Origin: Nymphaea colorata
Lineage: Eukaryota > Streptophyta > Magnoliopsida > Nymphaeales > Nymphaeaceae
Direction of reading: 5' to 3'
Assembly (NCBI RefSeq): GCF_008831285.2
Contig: NC_045146.1
Span: forward strand, 20,887,149 to 20,951,148
DNA length: 64,000 nt
The notes below the pieces were generated by a model. It saw only the letters and a list, made by a program, of their open reading frames with translations, made no database searches and had not been told where the DNA came from. The position numbers were made by a program, and so were the translations under genes. Shown here in pieces: positions 1 through 12,415 of this stretch (positions are counted from its first letter, which is position 1; each line of letters opens with the position of its first letter).

Positions 1-1116
1 GGACATTTCGAGGAATTAGGAATAATTGATCATCTGAAGCATGAAAGAAGTACGAAGGAATTCTGATATCCAAGCAAACATCGAAAAACATTTTGGGTTT
101 GACATTTTTAAAAACTGTTACTACAGCAAGCACCAAGTAAGAAAGGTTCATGAGGAATAACACCAACGTACACAACCAGATAAATTGACAAGCATACCTA
201 GAAAGTATTTTGCCTATCCAGAAGCCAGAAGGTGATACATTATTGTAAAGGCAAACAAGTTCTAAAGTATCACTTAGAAAAGTAGCAAGCCAACAGAAGA
301 AATAAAGGAATACATTTCACTTTTATATTTAGGAAATAGATATAGTTTTAAGAATCGAGACAGGTGTAATGAATAACATTTTATACGAAAAACAAAAACA
401 AGGACCATGTGTATCAACCAAAATCTGCTGAACTATCAGTTACCCCAAATCAAAAGTAAAAATAAAAGAAGAAACATTCCTTGAGTCCTTTGGTCCTTTA
501 GAAGTACTAAAATGTATTCCTTTCTCAGATTCATAGTTACCAGTAATTGAAAACGATACTGGAAGAGATATATGAAGTGGAATGGGGAAATGAACTGAAA
601 CTCATCATCATACATGAAAGCGGAATCAACTGAACAATAGCAGACTAGCATAGGCAATGGGATTTGAGGAAGCAGTGAGGTGAGGAAGTTAATATTGGGG
701 GGGGGGGGGGGAGACCGACTTTCCCGTAACTCCGCGTTATATCTACACTCATATAACATGCTCAAAAAATAAAAATTGGCCTCTTCCTTGTTACATTGCA
801 TGGGCGCTGAAAGTAACCATTCATCAGCAAGTAACGAACCATTAGTATCAAAAGATAGATAGGTTAGATTAATTTTTCTATGGATGATCCATTTTTCACA
901 AGAAAAACAAAATGTAAGCGAAAAACACAGAATTCAGCTCATCCCATAAATTTGAAGCGTGCAAAGCGAAAAAGCGAGCAGAAGTGTCTGCATTGACTGG
1001 TGGAAGACCATGACATCCTAATCGAAAATAAGATTAATACTCCACCCTATCATGCCCCATAAAATTAAAATCTTTACTCTAGTAAACAGAACAGCGATAA
1101 CTTGATCCGGTCAATC
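1..1116. other. Intergenic, AT-rich; no gene seen
   Basis: I see no coding region that resembles a known protein. A 15-base run of G lies at 697-711, and the proline run in the minus-strand open frame here is only its translation. The last ~100 bases are probably 3' UTR of the PDH gene that ends at 1117. Confidence 0.6.
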
Positions 1117-2627
1117 CTAGACCTGAGCAGTACCCTCTGTAAAACCAGGATCCTCGCATCTGTACCTGCCGTCCGGGCCGATTCCGAAACCTTTGGGGTC
1201 AGCAAAGACATTCTCAAGGAGCTGGCTTCGTGGTGGAAGAGGGCTCTGATCCGCAAATTCAACCGCATCTTCAATAACCTCATCGATCTTCTTCTCGATT
1301 GCCTTCAACTCCGACTCGGTAGCTAGACTATTCTCAATTAGGTACTTTTTCAATGCCACAATTGGATCTCTTGCAGCATAGTAAGCCTTCTCAGCTGCCC
1401 AAGCCAGTGAATTTTGTCAAACATCACACAAGATATGAAGAATTCATTTCCAACAATCATGGTAGAGGAACATACACAGGAAACAGTAACTGAGCCAGAA
1501 GATTATAATTATTTACCAGGATCACGGAGCTCGTCAGGATCAGCCAAGGAATGACCCCTAAACCGATAGGTCTCGCATTCGACCAGAGTCGGCCCCTCTC
1601 CTCGCCTCGCCCTCGCGATTGCCTCCTTCGCCACTTCCCTCACCTTCAAAACGTCCATACCATCAACATGAATCCCCGGCATTCCGAACGCCGGCCCTTT
1701 CTTCCAGATCTCCGGATCAGAAGTTGCCCTGAGATGCGACATTCCGATGGCCCACAAATTGTTTTCTACCACAAACACGATGGGCAGTTTCCAAAGCGCC
1801 GCCATATTCAGGCACTCGAAGAACTGCCCATTGTTGCAGGTCCCGTCGCCGAAGAATGCAAGCGTCACATGGTCGCAGTCTTCTTCCTTAAGGACCTCCC
1901 TTCGGTATTTTGTAGTGAAGGCCGCACCGGTGGCGACGGGAATCCCCTCACCAATAAAGGCGAAGCCGCCAAGGACGTTGTGCTCCTTGGAGAACATGTG
2001 CATTGAGCCGCCCTGGCCGCGGCAGCACCCGGTGGTCTTGCCGAAGAGCTCGCTCATGACCGCCCGCGAAGAGACGCCCTTGCTGAGGGCGTGGACGTGA
2101 TCTCTGTAGGTGCTGCAGACGTAGTCTTCCTTCTTCAGCAGCTTGATGAAGCCCGTGGACACAGCCTCCTGCCCGTTGTACAGGTGAACGAAGCCGAACA
2201 TCTTTCCTCTGTAATACATCTGCGCACACATGTCCTCGAACGACCTCCCCAGCACCATGTCTTCATACAGCTCTAATCCTTCTTCCTTCGTGATCAACTG
2301 AACCGAAACACCACAGAAAAAGCAAAATGAGAAATTCGTTGTCTACTTAAAAGATGGAAAATGATCCTAAATCCCGTAATAATATTTTCATACCAGAGAA
2401 TCAGCCACGATGGTGGCGGTCGATTTGGAGGTTTTCTGCTTGAGGGCGCTAGTAAACGAGCTTGCTCTGCGAGGGGATCTCAACGAGAGGGAAGATGGGC
2501 AGCGGAGTTCTGAACGGGAAGCCATAAATGACGAATTGGAGAGGGAGTAAGAAGGAGATCTGGGCTTTGCGTTGGTTGGGGATTGAAGAAATCTGGTAGC
2601 GGAGATGGCTGAGGATGAGGACGCCAT
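1117..2627 (-). CDS. PDH-E1 ALPHA: Pyruvate dehydrogenase E1 component subunit alpha, chloroplastic
   Basis: This is the thiamine-diphosphate-dependent alpha subunit of plastid pyruvate dehydrogenase, which decarboxylates pyruvate to supply acetyl-CoA for fatty-acid synthesis in the stroma. Coding exons on the minus strand are 2627-2394, 2297-1517 and 1394-1117. Introns are GT-AG and the phases join to give 430 residues, the usual length. Residues 1 to about 70 are a Ser/Arg-rich plastid transit peptide that begins MASSSSAIS. The ThDP-binding motif is visible as GDG (about 228-230) followed by NN (about 257-258). The segment [13 protein letters not shown] and the C-terminus [11 protein letters not shown] are typical of the plastid rather than the mitochondrial isoform. 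The ATG at 2627 was chosen because it opens the transit peptide; residues upstream in the same frame do not look like family sequence. No defect is seen. Confidence 0.97.
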
Positions 2628-4470
2628 TCTTGAGACTGCCTGTTCCTCTTGGTAGTCGAAGAAGAACGAACTGAACGGGAGATGGGCGGAGTACCTGAAG
2701 AGCGGATGAGGCGAAGGCGTGACAACCGAGGTCGACCGAATTGGCTGCTCCGGTGATGTGATCAATGTGCGATGTGAAGGTGGGTCAGGCCAACTACTCT
2801 TGCTGCGCTCCTGGCGTTCTGGATGGCGTTGTCGAGCTGGCCGTGCTTGTGGTTTGATGCATTTTATCTGCGATTCTTCCCTATCAGGTCGGACCAAGCA
2901 TGTGCTGCCTGACGCAGCTCCTTTGAGTCACTGTTTTTGCGTCTTTCTATTTCAATAGGCGATTGAATTTAAGTTCGCAAAGAAATTTAGCTACAAATTC
3001 ATGTGTTAGTTGGCTAGTTTCTATGTAGAACTTGCATTGTCAAAAAAGTGCGCGGTGCTTAAGCTTGCCAATTCAAGCACAATTATTTAAATGTTTCGGT
3101 TTATTTAAAACACATTTGATAAATGCACTTGTGCCTTGTTACTGGAAAAAAAAAGGCTCAATTTCCACCTTTTAGTTCAGATTGCCAAGTTATTGTTACA
3201 CGATTGCATTTGTTAATTACTAAAAGGCAAATCAATGCGACTACAATTAAGATCCAACTGATGAAATCGTTCTAAACCAATGCGCGACTGTCTTAATGCA
3301 TTTGTCAATTTAGTGTCAGTCATGGGTGCAAGAGAAAAAAAAAAACCTAACATGTAAAAAAAGTAAGGCTAAGTTTCAAACATACTTATCTTCAAATTTC
3401 ACAAGCCCTGTTCCAAAAATAGATTAAGATTAGCTCTATCAATTTGTGGAAGGTAACACGTTCTGGAGTTTTGAATTTTGAATTGTATTGATCCACTTCA
3501 AGTGTGTGATTGATGCACGTTGAGCTATTTGGAAAATTTGGTGGATGTCACTATTCTTCAACATGTCATCTTCTCTTTTGACATAGAAGACTTAGGCAGA
3601 AATTCACCACCCGTGTTTGTGTTTGTTGGGGTCTTTGTACTTCAAATAGCTTCTCAACTCAGCAAATCAAGACATAACAACACTATAACGACCCAACCCA
3701 CTCTTAAGCTCGGGCACAACGTTTGCACATGATGATCAGAACAATTGGTCCAAGTGTAAACAATGACAGGCTGGAAAAAATGTAATGGCAATCATAAGCT
3801 GAGGAGTTGCAAACATGACAACGGACCGTTGGGTCCGTGAAAAATATTTCTCTTGTGAAAGTGACCAACATTAAACGGCTAATTCATAAGTTTCCATAGA
3901 ATAAAACTAAAGTTGAGCAGTTCGAATCCTCGCTTTTGTTTTGTAGAACTCATAAGAATCCCTTCCATGGGAATGAAACCAGAAAACAGTTTATTTTTTC
4001 AGGATGAAATGAATCCATCTTTCCAAGCTACAAGTCTACAAGGAAGTCTAAGGCTTCTTATTTTCTTTAAGGTGGCATTTGTTTATTCTAACTTTGAAAT
4101 TTACAGATTTTATATGAATATGACGTGATATGCTTTTTGTTGATGTGGTAAAAAATTCAAGGTAAAATCTATAGTTTATCAAACTAAAGATTTTAATTGA
4201 GGTCTAAGATATAGAGTTAAAATTTTTATCTTACCTTCTGGCATCGAGAAAAATGTCGAATTTAACAACGGAGGGGAATGGTTTGATATTAAATCCAAGG
4301 TTTCCGAAATTTTAGAATAACCGCCGCAAATAATCAAACACACCCTAAAGCCTTCATAAAATTGATTTATTGGAAAAGTGATGGACTGATGAAAAATTTA
4401 CCTTCTGCCCCCTCCCTCCACCGTATTCTCTAGGTTTTGGGAGTTTTTTAAGACCTCCGTTTCCCCTCCA
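2628..4470. other. Intergenic spacer between divergent PDH and SmB genes
   Basis: The region just above 2627 (GC-richer, to about 2950) should hold the PDH 5' UTR and promoter. The remainder is AT-rich with poly-A runs and no recognisable coding sequence. A T-loop-like string near 3918 was considered as a tRNA and rejected. Confidence 0.5.
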
Positions 4471-4496
4471 AAACCCTAATTTATCCAAAACCCTAG
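4471..4496 (+). promoter_or_regulatory. Two telo-box motifs upstream of SmB
   Basis: AAACCCTAA (4471-4479) and AAACCCTAG (4488-4496) lie 70-90 bases before the SmB start codon. The telo-box is known in plant promoters and 5' UTRs of genes for translation and RNA processing that are induced in dividing cells. That it acts here is inference. Confidence 0.5.
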
Positions 4497-4520
4497 CAGG
4501 CCAGTTCTCAGAACACACGC

Positions 4521-4543
4521 AGAGAGAGAGAGAGAGAGAGAGA
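4521..4543 (+). repeat. (AG)n microsatellite in SmB 5' UTR
   Basis: An uninterrupted AG run lies about 20 bases before the ATG. GA tracts in plant 5' UTRs are common and can bind BPC/GAGA-type factors. It is also a candidate length-polymorphic marker. Confidence 0.85.
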
Positions 4544-4562
4544 CTGTGAGAGAGGAGCGAAA

Positions 4563-5393
4563 ATGTCGATGTCAAAGAGCTCGAAGATGCTGCAATTTAT
4601 AAACTACAGGATGAGGGTGACAATCCAGGACGGCCGGCAACTCGTCGGGAAGTTCATGGCCTTCGACCGCCACATGAATCTCGTCCTCGGAGACTGCGAG
4701 GAGTTCCGGCGCCTTCCCCCTGTCAAGGGCAAGAAGGAGGAGCGCGAGGATCGTCGAACCCTTGGCCTCGTTCTCCTCCGTGGTGAGGAGGTCGTCTCTA
4801 TGACCGTCGAGGGCCCTCCTCCTCCCGAAGAATCCCGCGCCAAGTCCGTCGTTGCTGGCGCCGGCCCTGGCATTGGCCGCGCTGCCGGCCGCGGCATCCC
4901 GACTGCTCCACTCGTCCATGCGCAGCCCGGTCTCGCTGGCCCTATCCGCGGCGTTGGCGGCCCGACTCCCGGCATGATGCAGCCGCAGATCTCTCGACCT
5001 CCGATCCCGCAAGTGTCCGCTCCGCCGATCTCTTACCCGCCTCCTGCCGCTCCACCTGGGATTCGTATGCCGGGTATGCCTGGCCAGCCTCCCCCGCCCT
5101 TGCCTCGCCCTCCGATGCCGCAGATGGCTGCTAGACCGGGCGTGCTCCCCCCTATGCCGGGCGGCCCAGGGATGCCGCCACCTCCTCAGCCGTTTGGCGT
5201 TCGCCCGATTGCTCCGCCTCCTCCGCAGGTGATGAGGGGACCTCCGCCTCCTATGCGGCCAGGAATGGGGCCGCCTCCGCAAGGTGTGCCGCCGCCACCT
5301 CGGCCGGGAATGCCTCCTCCGCCTGGAGGGTCAGTTCCAGTGTTTGGACCGCCTCGTCCTGGCGGCCCCCCTCCGCCTCCTAACCAGCAATGA
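4563..5393 (+). CDS. SMB: Small nuclear ribonucleoprotein-associated protein B (SmB)
   Basis: SmB is one of seven core Sm proteins that form the ring on U1, U2, U4 and U5 snRNAs in the spliceosome. The frame is a single uninterrupted exon of 276 residues. The Sm1 motif is at about 8-50 ([17 protein letters not shown], then the [19 protein letters not shown] segment) and Sm2 at about 65-82 ([19 protein letters not shown]). After about residue 85 comes a Gly/Pro/Met-rich tail with repeated PPPP and PPGM/PPRPGM elements, as in animal and plant SmB/B'; these bind WW and GYF domains of splicing factors. The start [10 protein letters not shown] is the first ATG after the AG-rich leader. The large open frames on the opposite strand are shadows of the GC-rich Pro tail. 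Confidence 0.97.
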   Translation: MSMSKSSKMLQFINYRMRVTIQDGRQLVGKFMAFDRHMNLVLGDCEEFRRLPPVKGKKEEREDRRTLGLVLLRGEEVVSMTVEGPPPPEESRAKSVVAGAGPGIGRAAGRGIPTAPLVHAQPGLAGPIRGVGGPTPGMMQPQISRPPIPQVSAPPISYPPPAAPPGIRMPGMPGQPPPPLPRPPMPQMAARPGVLPPMPGGPGMPPPPQPFGVRPIAPPPPQVMRGPPPPMRPGMGPPPQGVPPPPRPGMPPPPGGSVPVFGPPRPGGPPPPPNQQ

Positions 5394-8300
5394 TAATCAA
5401 GGACGTCAGACTGGTCCTGGTGCTTTACTCTCTGCCCTGGTGATCTGTATAGGACTGAACGTTGGGTTTTGTGATGGAGGGGTTTGATTGTTACTGTTTA
5501 TTTTACCTTTCCTTGATGCGTACTTTGAACTCGATTTTCATGTGACTGGCCCATCTCTCTCTCTCCCCCCCTCTCTCTCTTAGTTGGAAACGAGAAATTA
5601 TAATTGTATTTTAGAAACTGGATAGCATGTTTAGAGTCATGGTGGCATAAGATCTTCACATGTATCTCTCCTTGTTTGTTTGGATATTATAACTTCTATT
5701 TCCTTCATATTTTTTAGAAGAGGGTGGAACTTTATGCTGCCGTAGTTTCTGGTGCTTTGCACTCTTTCTTTCTCTACAAGCGGGCACTGGAGTAACAAAA
5801 TTCAAATTATCAGCCTTTGGCCGGTGGTGGTTACCATACTTTTCTACTGGAACACCGATGAAGTTATATTTTTTATGTTGATCACGAAATGATGGTAATT
5901 TTTACCTTGGTTGAATTAGTTCATGATGTTGCTGAATCGTAGGTTGGGTGGCAGTTGGATGTTGTCATATGAAGTTCATTGCAACATGTTACTCAATATT
6001 TTTTTTTCTGCATTCAGTGGCGGTTAATCTTGCAATGCGGTCTTTGGCAATCTTTTCCGCAATAGGCTTTGTCTAAGCTATTTATTGATTTATGATAATT
6101 TATTCTTCTGCTTCTTATCAACCACAAACACAAGCTTGTCTGGAATTTTTCTCATTTTGTTGTCAATTTTTATTGGTGGTCCTGTGTTTTGTGTCCCTGG
6201 TCTTTGGATTCATTTCCAAGATCCCAAACTCCATCTTTCTTCTCTGCTGGAACTGTACATACACGGTTGAAGTAGGTTGATGATTGCTTCTGTCAGTCCA
6301 GGTGCTTTCATTCAAAACTACAGGATGGAATCACTCATACAGTCATACCAGTTGATATCCTGCAATCTCGATCTTTTTTGTTATAGATTTTATGGATTTG
6401 CTCATGTTCTATTAGGCTAGCAACTCTTCAAGCGAATTTGGGAAGTTTATTGCTAATATCTTGCCAAACATCAAGAAACAGCTGGGATGATAAAGGTGAT
6501 AAAAGGTTAGTATGGAGTTGGGTTATCTAGAGAATTGAAAATCAAATTCAAAGTAGAAAGCTTTTAGGCTAAAGTTAAGCTCCAAGTACTCTATTATATG
6601 AAGCTAGGTGCTGATTATTCACTGTATGGGTGGTTGTATATGAAGTCCAAATATATTGTCACCTAAAGCTAAGAGCTGCTTTGCATTACTTGAAAAAAAT
6701 TCTCTAGATGTTTGTCGGCTGTATCTTGCAGCTTGTTATAAACACATCCTACTTTCTGAATAGCAAAAATAGCACAACATATTGGCCCTCACATGATGCC
6801 TTTCTATTCTCATAAACTTCTTCAGTCATCCTTGTGACTGACCAAGTTTGGTTGAGTATGTTAATGACGAGTAAAAGTGCAATTTTTATTGTGTGTGTAT
6901 TATTATTATATGTAAGATTGTTGCCATTGAGAAATTGCTATTGCTCTTGATTACTTTTATTTAATCTCAAATTGGTTTGTTTTCTACTCTTGATTATTAT
7001 GTGGGATATGTCTTTTGCAATTGTTTGAGCACCCTCCTGAAATAAAGTGAAAAGTGCTCTGGGTTCTGGAAGCTTGAGAAAACTTAAGTAGGGACAGTAA
7101 GTAGTGAGAACAGTCGAACATAGTTTTGCTTGAATAGCAATTATTATTCTTTGGTGTTGGTAAACTTGCTAACATATAGCTTCAAGACAATTATCTTCTT
7201 CACATTTTTTGATGTATGGGTATGTATTGGAGTGATCTGTAAAATATGGGAGAAATTTGTCAAGAAAAGAAACAGCGTTAACTTGTTTTTCTGAAGGGTT
7301 TAAAATTTGACAATCATTCAATTTTTGCAGTGGCATGTGGAACATAATGGTTGGGCTGAACGCATACAGTCATATCACATGATGTGTATTTTTTTATGAA
7401 CCATTATGTCTTGGAGGGCTGTAGCTTCCTGTAAAATATGGGAGAAATTTGTCAAGAAAAGAAACAGCGTTAACTTGTTTTTCTGAAGGGTTTAAAATTT
7501 GACAATCATTCAATTTTGCAGTGGCATGTGGAACATAATGGTTGGGCTGAACACATACAGTCATATCACATGATGTGTATTTTTTTATGAACCATTATGT
7601 CTTGGAGGGCTGTAGCTCTCCTTGAAGGAGGAGAATTCCAAAACTTTTTATGCGTTTCTGCATTTGTCACCACTTCCAACATCTATTATTTGCTGCATAT
7701 CTCTAGAGCTGGTAACTTTGTTTCTATACTAAAATACGTAAGCACCACTCTTTCACATTTGTGTGATCATGGCCTTGTCAGGTTGTAAATGCTTGATGGT
7801 TCTCTCATACTTTTCTTCCTTAAAGTTTTGGTTATTTATTTATGCTTCCGTATTATGATCTATTATAGGTTGATGTGTAAGGGATAATTATTTATCATGT
7901 CTCCACTAAATGATGTTTTGTCCAAAACATTCACGACATTGATCATGTGTATAAAAAATGTATTGGATTAAAAATTGGAGAATTTGTTGGCTTTCTTGTT
8001 GCCATGCTGCCTACTTTCTGCCTCTGAAGTAAGCTGTGCGTAACTGCGTCAAAATTTTATGCGTCTGGCATTGCCTCTCGAATTTGGTTTAGATCGAAAT
8101 GGTGCTCCTATTTGGAGTTTCTTGAAATGCAATTGCAATTTAATGGGCTGGCAATCTTGCATGCACCCGTTATAGAATTCAATCAGGAATAAAGTGGTAA
8201 ACCTGTGATTCTCCGGCATCCATGCCTTTAGCTGGACTTGATCTTGTGGCTGTGGCCGTGTTCTGTCATGTTAAATGTACACCGGGTGGCTGAAGAAATG

Positions 8301-9278
8301 CAGTATGTTTGGTTCGTCTTTTCGGCGAGGGAAAATGACACTATAGCGTTCTTCCATCAAATGCAAATGTGATACTAAGCATGTAACCAGAATATACCAC
8401 TTCGAATTATGAATCCTCTGGTGTTTTATTTGGAGGAATGGGCGTGAAACTTCAAGGGGACGATTGGCTAATTAATAAATACGCTTCTTGAATTTGTCGG
8501 TCTCGATCGTTTGGGCGGTGAAGTTGGATGGATTATTCCAACCATCTTCCTCTCCGTGGCTGCCTCTGACAGTCGGCCTTGGCGAGCTCAATGGCAAGAG
8601 TCAGGGAGAGAAACCAAATAAAAAATTAAAAAAACAGGTAGTGTTAGCTTGATCAGACGACTTTGATGGACCGTCCATTTGACAAACATTTGGCAGTCAC
8701 AGTTCAGTTTAGTTTAGTGTGTATGGAGTTAGTGAGTGAATGATATCTTTGGTTATGAAAGTTATCCAACTATGTTTGTTTATTTAAAAAGGTAAGTTGA
8801 TAGTTGAAAGAAAATTAAAGAAAAAATCATCTGAATTAAAAATAAATAACCAAAATACCGTCGCTTATTGTTTTTCTCTCAACTATGGTATTAAATTGGA
8901 CGGTCTAGAATATTCGGTCTCTTTTCAGAGCCACCGTTCAAAGTTGAAATCGGATTTAGTTTATCCCGTATGAGATGTCTGTATCTGATTGTCTACTAAG
9001 ACCCGATACTGCTATCATCTCGAGTTCGAAACCTTTTTCGGACCTGCAGGTTCCGGTGAAGGTCCAACCCGTTAGGCAGCCCTACTTCTACTTGTTGCCT
9101 GCTGCTGCTTCCTCTCCAACTTCGTCTTGTTCATCTTCCTGTCTTCACTCGTTACTCTTCTCTCGCTCTCTCTCTCTTTTCATCCCTTCCTTTTCTTAAT
9201 GCCATGTTTTCAACGGAGAACTTTTGAAGATCTATCTCCCCATCTGCTGTCTTTTTTTATTTTTTTTGTGATCTGGCG
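5394..9278. other. Intergenic spacer with a tandem duplication
   Basis: SmB 3' UTR runs into AT-rich DNA without recognisable genes. A 192-bp duplication at 7237-7619 is annotated separately. From about 8940 the sequence becomes pyrimidine-rich and should contain the 5' UTR of the gene starting at 9279. Confidence 0.5.
7237..7619 (+). repeat. 192-bp near-identical tandem duplication
   Basis: Two head-to-tail copies start at 7237 and 7429. They differ at only a few positions, for example one fewer T in a T run and a G-to-A change in GAACGCATAC. Each copy holds the string GGAACATAATGGTTGGGCTG. No coding content is seen. The high identity implies a recent duplication. Confidence 0.93.
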
Positions 9279-10118
9279 ATGATTTGTCCGGCCTCCCGGA
9301 GTAATTCCCGCCTGAATTGGCTAGATAGGCTCCGGACGTCTAAGGGTTTTCCGGTGGGAAACGAGATCGGCTTGGAAGCGTTTCTCGACGCCAATGCACC
9401 GCCTTCCGGCCAGGTCGAATCTTCCGGAGATGATCGGTCTGCTGCCTCGGCTCGTCCTGATATCTCCGGAGAGAGCGCGAAGGTACGGGTGCGGATGAAG
9501 AGAGGGAGGGGGCCGATTGGTCGAGACAAGGAGGACTGGTTCGCGATCTTGAACGGTATGCTGGCGGAGCTCTTCAATATGGGGGATCCGCGGAGGTCGA
9601 GGGTTATGGATGAGAGGAGGACGTCCAGGAAGCAGAAAAACCCTAAAACGTGCACAATCTTGTGCTCCGCAAATGGGGGGGACAGGAACGCTGCCGTATC
9701 TCCGCAGACCAGCGTCTCGGGCACAAAGGACAAGGAAACAGTGGAGATGAATAGTGTTCATCGCCGGCCAAGAAGGAAAAGCGGGAAAAACGGTCTGAAG
9801 GTGGATGAAAAGGAAGAGGGGAGTGCAAATGTTCTCCCCGCGGAGGATTCGTGTTCATGCACGGTTGTAACAGTGATTGATTCGAGCTTTCCTGGGTGGA
9901 AATTCGGGAAGGCTATCTCCAGAAAAGGAAATGATTGGAGGATCCGTGAAATCAGGAAAAGTCTGGACGGGAATATGGCAACATCAGAAAGCATTTTCAG
10001 AAAGAAGAGGAGATTAAACTGTGGGAAAGATCATGACGAACCTCCCATCTGTTCCTGGATTGCCAGCGGAGAAGGAGGCACCGTGGAGGCAGCACAGGAT
10101 ATCAGAACTTCCGAGTGA
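9279..10118 (+). CDS. Conserved plant protein of unknown function (NWLDRLR-motif protein)
   Basis: This is one uninterrupted frame of 279 residues with a leader-like region upstream and a stop at 10118. Residues 10-24 read SRLNWLDRLRTSKGF. This N-terminal motif resembles, as far as I recall, a family of uncharacterised angiosperm proteins, as does a later block of the type FPGWKFGKAISRKGNDW (about 204-220) that ends the conserved part. The rest is Lys/Arg/Ser-rich and probably disordered, with basic clusters (about 158-170 and 240-246) that could act as nuclear localisation signals. No enzymatic domain is visible. The codon pattern and length favour a real gene over a chance frame, but the function is unknown. 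Confidence 0.68.
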   Translation: MICPASRSNSRLNWLDRLRTSKGFPVGNEIGLEAFLDANAPPSGQVESSGDDRSAASARPDISGESAKVRVRMKRGRGPIGRDKEDWFAILNGMLAELFNMGDPRRSRVMDERRTSRKQKNPKTCTILCSANGGDRNAAVSPQTSVSGTKDKETVEMNSVHRRPRRKSGKNGLKVDEKEEGSANVLPAEDSCSCTVVTVIDSSFPGWKFGKAISRKGNDWRIREIRKSLDGNMATSESIFRKKRRLNCGKDHDEPPICSWIASGEGGTVEAAQDIRTSE

Positions 10119-12377
10119 CGGGGGAGTTTTGACCGTGCTATTTTGTCATTCGATGTAAGGAAATTCATTTCAATCAATCTTGGATATACCTTGATTAATT
10201 CAATGATTAGCAATGGATGCTTACCTTTTTGGATCACTAAATTTATGTTAAACTTGTGAAGCCTTACTGTTGGACATGAAGACAAGACTTATATTTATGG
10301 CTTCTCATCTTAAGCAATTGGAATTAGATTGAGATCTCTGCTCTAATCTTGCCTGACATGCTTGCAATCTGCCACACTTACGATGAAATAATTGATGGGT
10401 AGTTAAACTTTATTACAGAGGAATTGGTGCCCATTGTATGGGATACCAACTTGGAATTTTCTTAATGTGAAATAGGTTGCCCTTTTTACTAGGATTTGAA
10501 GCTGTACATGTATTTGATTGTTTTGGAAGTGCATTCTCAATCGTGGCCCTCCAATTGTTGCCAAGATTCTATGTGGCGGTTCCGTTGTCTTCCCTAAGGC
10601 TGAGCATGAGGGCCACCATTGCTCTTGTTGGTTAAATTGAAACCTAATCCATGTTTTTGGAACATATTCGAAGGTCCATGTAGTGAAGGATTGGAAAGTC
10701 CCATCATTTTCTTTCGCTCTGCATTTCTAACCATGTGAAAATCTTGCATCCTTTAAGTATGATGGCAGGAGATTGTGTCACCTGTTTCTCTGCTAATGAT
10801 CTCGATAATTCAGGAGTCCATCACTCTCTTTTTCCTGATAACTTAAAAAAAAAAAAAACAGCAAAATTATAGTTTTCTGTACAGAGACTTCCCTTGTTCT
10901 ACAGGTGAGGTTACTGTGCGGTCAATGGTACGTATCGAGAATCATGTTGGTCGACCACGTCTTGTGCCAAAACTTTTTGTCCGATGCTTCAACGTTTATC
11001 TGCAGAATTCATTGTAGATGGTTACACTGTTTTACTCCTGCCGTTTCTTTACGTATCCCTACATAGCCCTTCTATGCATGTTTGATATTTTTGAGGTTCG
11101 GGGACCTTTTTATTGCTGTATTTTGCCGACTCAGTGTGCCCATGTGAAAAATAATAGGATGAGAGAGGCTGCATTTCAGTTTCTGCTGGTTGACACGCTT
11201 CCTTCTCCAAGGATTTACTGACTCGTCGCTTCATGCAACTAACATTATTCAGAAAACCGAAAAGTTAGTTTATTACTTGGGAGGGCCAGCATGTTGTTTT
11301 AAACAAGTTGACAGAGGTTTTTCTTCTCGTATTTGAGAGTTCAACAATGTCCACCACACAACTGCCTCAAAAAGGTTGTTCTGTTTTTCTTTTCGGGTGC
11401 ATAGAAATTTGTTAATCTTGCAAAAGCAATTAGAAGATTTCAACATGACCATTCAACCGATAGTACGGTACAGAAAAGGCTAACAATATGTTCATGTTTC
11501 ATTTTGGAAGCTTTACCGCTAAATGCCGTCACTTTCTTGGATTATTAAATAAAAGATGTCAATGTGCATGGTATTGGTATTTGTTAATATTAATAAACAT
11601 GGACGTTGGTAGTTGTCTCCATCACTCGTTAAGTAGAAAATTAACCTCATTAAGTGGGCAGGGCATCGGACTCCAGAAGCATGTCAACATTCCAAGATAA
11701 TCCAGAGCTTTTATGGGAGTGTAGATGTGATGGCTATGAATTTGATACTGAACATTTGCTATTTACCAGGAAAATAGAATCAGGAAAATTCAAAAGGTTT
11801 CTTCTAGGAGATTTCTTGAGAAATTTCTAGGATATTTTTAGGCAAAGCTGAAAATCTCGAAAAAAGAATCAGCAATTGTTGTAGGAAAGAAAATTCCCTA
11901 AAAATTAGAAGAAATAAAATAAATGAAAAATTAACAAAAAAACATAAAAAAATAACTTGATCAACGATAAAATTGATGTTTTAGTAATTATATAAATGAA
12001 CATAAATAATTTCATTCGAGTTTTAAACTTTAAAGCAAAAGTAATGTAAAAATAATGGGAAAAATTTTGAAAAAGACGTGAAAATTCAATGTGGGGTTTT
12101 TTTTTAAGGGGAAATAGATGGTTTTTTTTAATATTTTTTATGAGATCTTTCAAAAAGATGGGTTTCTTGTAACTATGGTTTATACTATTTGTAATATCTC
12201 ATCTGTGTGCTAGTTACGAAGTCTGATCTGTTGGATAAAATATTTCCTGGAGTTGTAGGTGCAGTATATTGTGTGAAAATTATGGATGCTGCATTGTGCA
12301 CACTCGTAGGAACATAGTAAAGCGTTGAGCTAGGGCTGATGCTGAGGAAGCTTACTAAAAACACAGAGACAGACACA

Positions 12378-12415
<38 letters not shown>

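Noticed and set aside
436-801. 121-codon minus-strand frame with a proline run
   Set aside because: The proline run is the translation of a 15-base G homopolymer and the rest resembles no family.
3913-3945. T-loop-like string AGTTCGAATCC as a tRNA gene
   Set aside because: No matching acceptor stem, D-arm or anticodon arm can be drawn from the preceding 70 bases.
4071-4346. Possible MITE with TTTGTTTATTC / AATAATCAAACA ends
   Set aside because: The inverted match is imperfect and no target duplication is visible.
4572-5282. 236-codon Arg-rich frame antisense to SmB
   Set aside because: It is a shadow of the GC-rich proline-coding tail on the plus strand.
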